NCBI RefSeq assembly: GCF_000264945.2
Contig: NZ_CP013070.1
Coordinates: forward strand, 2,418,001 to 2,482,000
DNA: 64,000 nt
Direction of reading: 5' to 3'
DNA from: Sphingobium indicum B90A
GTDB lineage: Bacteria > Pseudomonadota > Alphaproteobacteria > Sphingomonadales > Sphingomonadaceae
This document shows, piece after piece, positions 60,401-64,000 of the stretch. Position numbers and translations under genes: made by a program. The first letter of the stretch is position 1; each line of letters begins with the position of its first letter. The notes beneath the pieces were generated by a model. The model saw nothing but the letters and a program-made list of their open reading frames with translations, searched no databases and had not been told where the DNA came from.

Positions 60401-61253
60401 AGGGCGTGCGCGGCTCGCCCGGCGCGCTGGCGGCGAAGGCGGTGGCGTTGAGGATGACGTCCGGCGGCGCTTGCGCCATCAGCCCTTGCAGGAAATCACG
60501 GGCGAAGGGTTCCCGCAAGGCGCGCACATGGACGGGAAGGACGTTGAGGCCCGCCCCCTCCAGTCCTGCGATCATGCCGTCCACGGCGTCCAGCGTGCCA
60601 GCGATCATCAGGGCGCGGTAGAAGAGGAAGAGAGCGGTCGGCTGCCCCGCCTTCCACCTGTTCCTGACCTGATCCAGCGTGGGTCGATCGCTGCCGGGCA
60701 AATAAAGGCCGGCGTCGGCCACCGGAACCGGCGCATCGGGAACGCCCGCGTCGAAGCCGGCAAGGCGGGCGGCGTTGCGCAGGAAGGCGACGGCGTTGGC
60801 GATGCCGCCCTGCCGCAGATAGTCGCGCAGGAGGTCGCAGCTCTCCGCCGCGACGGTGGATGCGGCGGAGAGTTCTGGATCGTCCTCTCGCCCATCGGCG
60901 ATCGCCGCGAAGGCTATGCCCCTTTCCCGGGCGATATTCGCAATTTCTTCAATGCCATAGGGCCAATAGCTCTTGCCGCCCAGCAGGACGACGCAGACGA
61001 ATTTGGCGTGGGCGACGACCTTCTCGACATAGAGATCGACCGAATAGGGATGTTTGAGCTGGAGGAGGTTGGCGAGGCGGATTTCGGGCGCCGCTCCGCC
61101 CAGTTCCTGCGCCAGGACATGGGCGGCGCTCGCGAAACAGGCGAGTTCGCTGTCCGCCACGGTCAGCAGCACGATATCGCCCGGCGACTGGCCGAGGTCG
61201 ATGGCCTCCTCGCCGTTGGAAACGGCGCCGGGCGTGGCGGTCAGCAGATGCAT
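57441..61253 (-). CDS. cobN: aerobic cobaltochelatase large subunit, with in-frame palindrome insertion
   Basis: 1270 residues. CobN is the corrin-binding subunit that inserts Co2+ into hydrogenobyrinic acid a,c-diamide with the ATPase subunits CobS and CobT, which are not in this window. Blocks: [86 protein letters not shown], and [33 protein letters not shown], then the Mg-chelatase-H like end. Residues about 786-815 ([10 protein letters not shown] ... [10 protein letters not shown]) come from an inserted REP-like element, and the frame remains open across it. Overlaps: TGATG with cobW, ATGA with cobO. Confidence 0.96.
   Translation of the reverse strand: [1270 protein letters not shown]
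58808..58898. repeat. REP-like palindrome inserted in cobN
   Basis: 91 bp: CGTCGTCCCCGC at one end pairs with GCGGGAATGACG at the other, and GGATCCATCTCC with GGAGATGGGTTCC inside. It is the same family as the element at 15589-15676. It is translated in frame within cobN, between the block ending [10 protein letters not shown] and the one starting [11 protein letters not shown]. Confidence 0.88.
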
Positions 61254-62293
61254 CAGGCGGCGGCCATCCGCGCGCCGAGCGCGGCTTCTATGGCGGCGCG
61301 GTCCATGCCGCTCTGGCCGATCACCACCAGACGGGACGTGCGCGGCTCGCCGGCCTGCCAGTGCCGGTCATAATGATGCTGGATGCGGGGGCCGACGGCT
61401 TGCAAAACGAGACGGGCCGGGCGCCCTTCAATGGCAAGGAAGCCCTTGACCCTCAGAATGTCGTGCGCGGCGATGCTCCGCGCAAGCGCCGCCAGCAGCG
61501 GTTCGGGGCCGGCCAGTTCGCCCAGGTCGACGATGAAGCTCTCGAAATCGTCATGGTCATGCTCCTCCTCTCCGTCATGGTGCGAGGGGCGGTCATCGAT
61601 CCCGTCCTCCGCCCCGGCGTCCAGGCCCAGCAGTATCGCCGGATCAATCTCTCCCCTCGCCGTGCGGAGGATGCGCACGCCGGGACGGATTTCCCCGGCC
61701 AGTCCCTGCTCCAGCGCGGCCAGCCGGTCCGCCGCGACCAGATCGGTCTTGTTGAGCAGGACAAGGTCGGCGCAGGCAAGCTGGTCCTCGAACAGTTCCT
61801 CGATGGGGCTGTCATGATCCAGCGTCGGGTCGGCCGCGCGGGCGGCGGCGAGCGCCGCCTCGTCATGGGCGAAGCGGCCCGCCGCCAGCGCATCGGCGTC
61901 GATCAGGGCGATCACGCCGTCGACCGTCGACCGCGTCCGGATGTCGGGCCATTGGAACGCCTTGACCAGCGGCTTGGGCAGGGCAAGGCCGCTGGTTTCG
62001 ATGATGATGTGATCGGGCGGGGTAGGCCGGTCGAGCAGCTTCTGCATGGTCGGCAGGAAATCGTCGGCCACGGTGCAGCAGATGCAGCCATTGGCCAGTT
62101 CGATGATGTCCTCGTCCGGGCAGGCTTCGTCGCCGCAGCCCTGCACCAGCGCGCCGTCGACGCCGACATCGCCGAATTCGTTGATGATGAGGGCGAGGCG
62201 ACGACCGCCCGCATGTTCGATGAGGTGACGGATCAGCGTGGTCTTGCCGGCGCCCAGAAAGCCGGTGATAACGGTGGCGGGGATCTTCTTCAT
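61253..62293 (-). CDS. cobW: CobW family GTPase/metal chaperone
   Basis: 346 residues from ATG 62293. G3E P-loop GTPase: GFLGAGKTT at 11-19, the metal motif NGCICCTV (CxCC), IIIETSGLALPKPLV and LVLLNKTDLV. A His/Asp/Glu-rich loop (HHDGEEEHDHDD) follows, then the C-terminal CobW domain (HDILRVKGFLAIEGRPARLVLQAVG). CobW is thought to deliver Co2+ to CobN; its position between the cobalt transporter and cobN fits. It overlaps nicT by four bases and cobN by one. Confidence 0.94.
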   Translation of the reverse strand: MKKIPATVITGFLGAGKTTLIRHLIEHAGGRRLALIINEFGDVGVDGALVQGCGDEACPDEDIIELANGCICCTVADDFLPTMQKLLDRPTPPDHIIIETSGLALPKPLVKAFQWPDIRTRSTVDGVIALIDADALAAGRFAHDEAALAAARAADPTLDHDSPIEELFEDQLACADLVLLNKTDLVAADRLAALEQGLAGEIRPGVRILRTARGEIDPAILLGLDAGAEDGIDDRPSHHDGEEEHDHDDFESFIVDLGELAGPEPLLAALARSIAAHDILRVKGFLAIEGRPARLVLQAVGPRIQHHYDRHWQAGEPRTSRLVVIGQSGMDRAAIEAALGARMAAA

Positions 62294-63363
62294 GCGGGAT
62301 TTCCCTGTGCTTGGTGGCCGGCGATGGAGGCGACCTCGATCTCGTCGAAACCTCTCCAGCGGTAGATGGCCCAGCTCAGCAGCCAGCAGGCGGCGAACAG
62401 GCCGATGATGACGAAGCCCAGGCTGTTGAAATGATCGCCAAGGTCGGCGGCCAGGGTCCATGCGCCGCCGCGGAGGCCGAGCCTGTCGCCCAGCAGCGCC
62501 GCCGCCTCGATCCCGCCGATGAGCAGCGCGACCAGCGCCGACGCCAGCGTGATGGTGATGTTGTAGTAGAGCTTGCGGATCGGCTTCACGAACGCCCATC
62601 GATAGGCGCCCATCATCAGCGCGCCGTCCGCCGTGTCGATCAACGCCATGCCCGCCGCAAAGAGCAGGGGGAAGATGAGGACGGTCGCGATGGAAAGGCC
62701 GCTGGCCGCCTGGCCGGCGGACAGGCCCAGAATGGCGACCTCCGTCGCGGTGTCGAAGCCCAGGCCGAAGAGAAAGCCGAGCGGCGCCATGTGCCAGCTT
62801 CGCGTCACCAGCCGGAAAAGCGGCCGGAAGAGGCGCGACAGAAGACCCCGGCTGCCGAGCAGCATGTCCATGTCTTCATCGACATAGGCGCCGCCCCTTC
62901 GAACATGGTTGAAGGTCTTGAGCACTGATCGCAGGATGATCAGGTTCATCGCCGCGATGGCGAAGAGGAAGGTTGCGGACACGATCGTCGCAATGGTGCC
63001 GCCAATGGCTCCGGCGGCCTCCACCCGGCTCAGCGCATTGGCTGCGAAGGCGATGAGGACAGCGGCGATCAGGACGATGCCGCTATGGCCGATGGCGAAC
63101 CAGAAGCCGACGGCAAGGGGCTGCTGGCCATCCTGCATCAGCTTGCGGGTCGCATTGTCGATGGCGGCGATGTGATCGGCATCGACGGCATGGCGAAGGC
63201 CCAGGCTCCAGGCCAGCAGCGCCGTGCCCAGCATGACGGGGTCGCCGGCGAACATGGCGAAGGCCGCGATCCAGGCGGCCAGATTGGCGGCGAGGAGCCC
63301 GGCGAACATGCCGGCGGCGCGGCGGCGCAGGCGGCCGGACGGCGCATGAGACGATATGGTCAT
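62290..63363 (-). CDS. nickel/cobalt transporter, NiCoT family
   Basis: 357 residues from ATG 63363 (GGGGA about eight bases upstream). About eight helices. The NiCoT signature is present: RHAVDADHIAAIDNATRKLM (HX4DH, metal recognition in TM2), FWFAIGHSGIVL, LGFLFGLGFDTATEVAIL and LLFAAGMALIDTADGALMMGAYRWAF. It is a secondary uptake system of the inner membrane for Ni2+ or Co2+. Riboswitch 3 directly upstream and cobW-cobN downstream point to cobalt as the physiological substrate. Confidence 0.94.
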   Translation of the reverse strand: MTISSHAPSGRLRRRAAGMFAGLLAANLAAWIAAFAMFAGDPVMLGTALLAWSLGLRHAVDADHIAAIDNATRKLMQDGQQPLAVGFWFAIGHSGIVLIAAVLIAFAANALSRVEAAGAIGGTIATIVSATFLFAIAAMNLIILRSVLKTFNHVRRGGAYVDEDMDMLLGSRGLLSRLFRPLFRLVTRSWHMAPLGFLFGLGFDTATEVAILGLSAGQAASGLSIATVLIFPLLFAAGMALIDTADGALMMGAYRWAFVKPIRKLYYNITITLASALVALLIGGIEAAALLGDRLGLRGGAWTLAADLGDHFNSLGFVIIGLFAACWLLSWAIYRWRGFDEIEVASIAGHQAQGNPA

Positions 63364-63479
63364 AGGGACGATCCCCGTCGGCGTCTGCGAACCGGACGGA
63401 AGCCGCCTGCATGCCGGACGGACGCTCTTGCGCCCAGCATGCGGACAGCAGCTCCCGCTGCGTGAAGCGTCGCTCAGAC

Positions 63480-63525
63480 GGAGGACCGTGCCGCGGCCAT
63501 CCCCTGGACCATGGCAAGAGCGACC
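63480..63525 (-). promoter_or_regulatory. conserved segment between riboswitch 3 and the cobalt transporter gene
   Basis: Counterpart of 55870-55916: the same CCATCCCCTGGACCATGGC core (plus-strand reading) with CGGAG-ACCG and AGAGCGACC around it. The likely expression platform of riboswitch 3. Confidence 0.6.
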
Positions 63526-63531
63526 AGACGC

Positions 63532-63730
63532 AGGCAGGTTTCCTGGCTCGCGGGTCACGGCTTGGCGCATGGCCTTCCCAGGCCTCGCATGACTTAGCGT
63601 CCGGCCCAGTGGCTGATCCTGCCGCATGTGCGGAGGATCGCTATGCGTCTCGCTCGCCGCTTACAGTTGCAGGGACAGCCGCGGATTCATCACCGCATTC
63701 CCTATTAAGCCCCCTGAAGGGGCACCGGCG
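63532..63730 (-). promoter_or_regulatory. cobalamin riboswitch 3 (upstream of the nicT-cobW-cobN-cobO-bluB operon)
   Basis: Minus-strand reading: CCTTCAGGGGGCTTAATAGG, the core GCTGTCCCTGCAACTGTAAGCGG, and the B12 box GCGAGCCAGGAAACCTGCC at 63533-63551. It should turn off cobalt uptake and chelation when cobalamin is abundant. Confidence 0.93.
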
Positions 63731-63734
63731 CGAT

Positions 63735-63764
63735 CATGAAGGCCGGCCGAAACCGGCCTTCATG
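63735..63764. terminator. perfect 12-bp hairpin upstream of riboswitch 3
   Basis: CATGAAGGCCGG and CCGGCCTTCATG with a six-base loop. No U-run on either strand. It may end the transcript of the minus-strand gene whose stop is at 63900, insulating the riboswitch. Confidence 0.45.
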
Positions 63765-63899
63765 GGCGTGCATAGAGGCTGGGCGAGCAAATGGGAAGAG
63801 GAGCAATGACGACTTCTTCCGTCGGGCAGGGCCAACGCGCCGCTCCCGGCGAGGCGCTGGAGGCTTACGGCTCGCAGCGCCGGGGACGACGATCCTATT

Positions 63900-64000
63900 T
63901 CAATGCACCTCCGCCCTCAGCCGTTCGACCAGCTTTTCGATCTCCCACGGCTCCAGCACCCAGGTTCGCGTCTTGCGGCCTTCGCGATGGACCGGCTGGG
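63900..64000 (-). CDS. C-terminal end of an unidentified protein (start outside window)
   Basis: On the minus strand the frame ending with TGA at 63900-63902 reads QPVHREGRKTRTWVLEPWEI then EKLVERLRAEVH. The codon use and the charged amphipathic helix at the end look like a real protein tail. Only about 32 residues are visible and I do not recognise the family. Confidence 0.55.
   Translation of the reverse strand, partial: QPVHREGRKTRTWVLEPWEIEKLVERLRAEVH

Noticed and set aside
1..64000. tRNA, rRNA, CRISPR array, transposase or phage genes
   Set aside because: I looked for these on both strands by eye and found nothing that I could support.

Overview
The window looks like chromosomal DNA of a sphingomonad (Sphingobium/Novosphingobium type). 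It is GC-rich throughout. It combines large TonB-dependent receptors, a glucuronoxylan locus, an aerobic (late cobalt insertion) cobalamin pathway using the Cob nomenclature, and the 'RHSRxxGNP...MDxRLRGxD' type palindromic repeats common in this group. The genus is inferred from style and gene content, not from a marker gene. I saw no rRNA, tRNA, CRISPR array, phage or transposase gene.

Layout. (1) 1-6.1 kb: the 3' part of an MFS transporter, a GntR/FCD regulator, a membrane fatty-acid desaturase, then three exported proteins on the minus strand (NTF2-like, RraA-like, ThuA-like) and a MarR regulator. (2) 6.2-24.4 kb: a glucuronoxylan/aldouronate utilisation locus. A minus-strand aguA(GH67)-lacI pair diverges from a plus-strand operon GH3-GH3-manD-MFS-uxaC-uxuB, followed by a TonB-dependent receptor and an SGNH esterase. 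Together these would import xylo-oligosaccharides, remove glucuronate and xylose, and turn glucuronate into 2-keto-3-deoxygluconate. Four sites close to TGnTAnCGnTAnCA sit in the two promoter regions and are probably the LacI-family operator. (3) 24.5-28.1 kb: a DUF3422 protein, a 262-bp MITE-like element, a thiolase and an MgtC protein. (4) 28.2-33.7 kb: cobalamin riboswitch 1 and a seven-gene operon for nucleotide-loop assembly (DUF1636, cobT, phosphatase, cobS, cobC, cobD, cobP). (5) 33.7-41.7 kb: an RND efflux operon divergent from an OmpR/EnvZ-type two-component system, with three 10-bp-phased direct repeats between them. (6) 42.2-47.0 kb: the stress-associated prkA-yeaH-spoVR operon. (7) 47.4-63.7 kb: the corrin-ring cobalamin genes on the minus strand in two riboswitch-controlled units: nicT-cobW-cobN-cobO-bluB behind riboswitch 3, and cobG-H-I-J-(K)-L-E-M-B-F behind riboswitch 2.

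Most interesting points. A palindromic repeat is inserted in frame into cobN and adds about 30 residues. cobK alone runs antisense inside the cob operon, with its start codon overlapping that of cobL on the other strand and its 3' end overlapping cobJ. The conserved N-terminus of bluB lies upstream of any ATG/GTG/TTG, and a CTG that would give a CTGA coupling overlap with cobO is the best start. Riboswitches 2 and 3 share a conserved block beyond the aptamer. The 262-bp element has 31-bp terminal inverted repeats, a TA duplication and two internal hairpins. The cobalamin genes not seen here (cobA, cobQ, the cobS/cobT chelatase subunits, cobR) must lie elsewhere if the pathway is complete.
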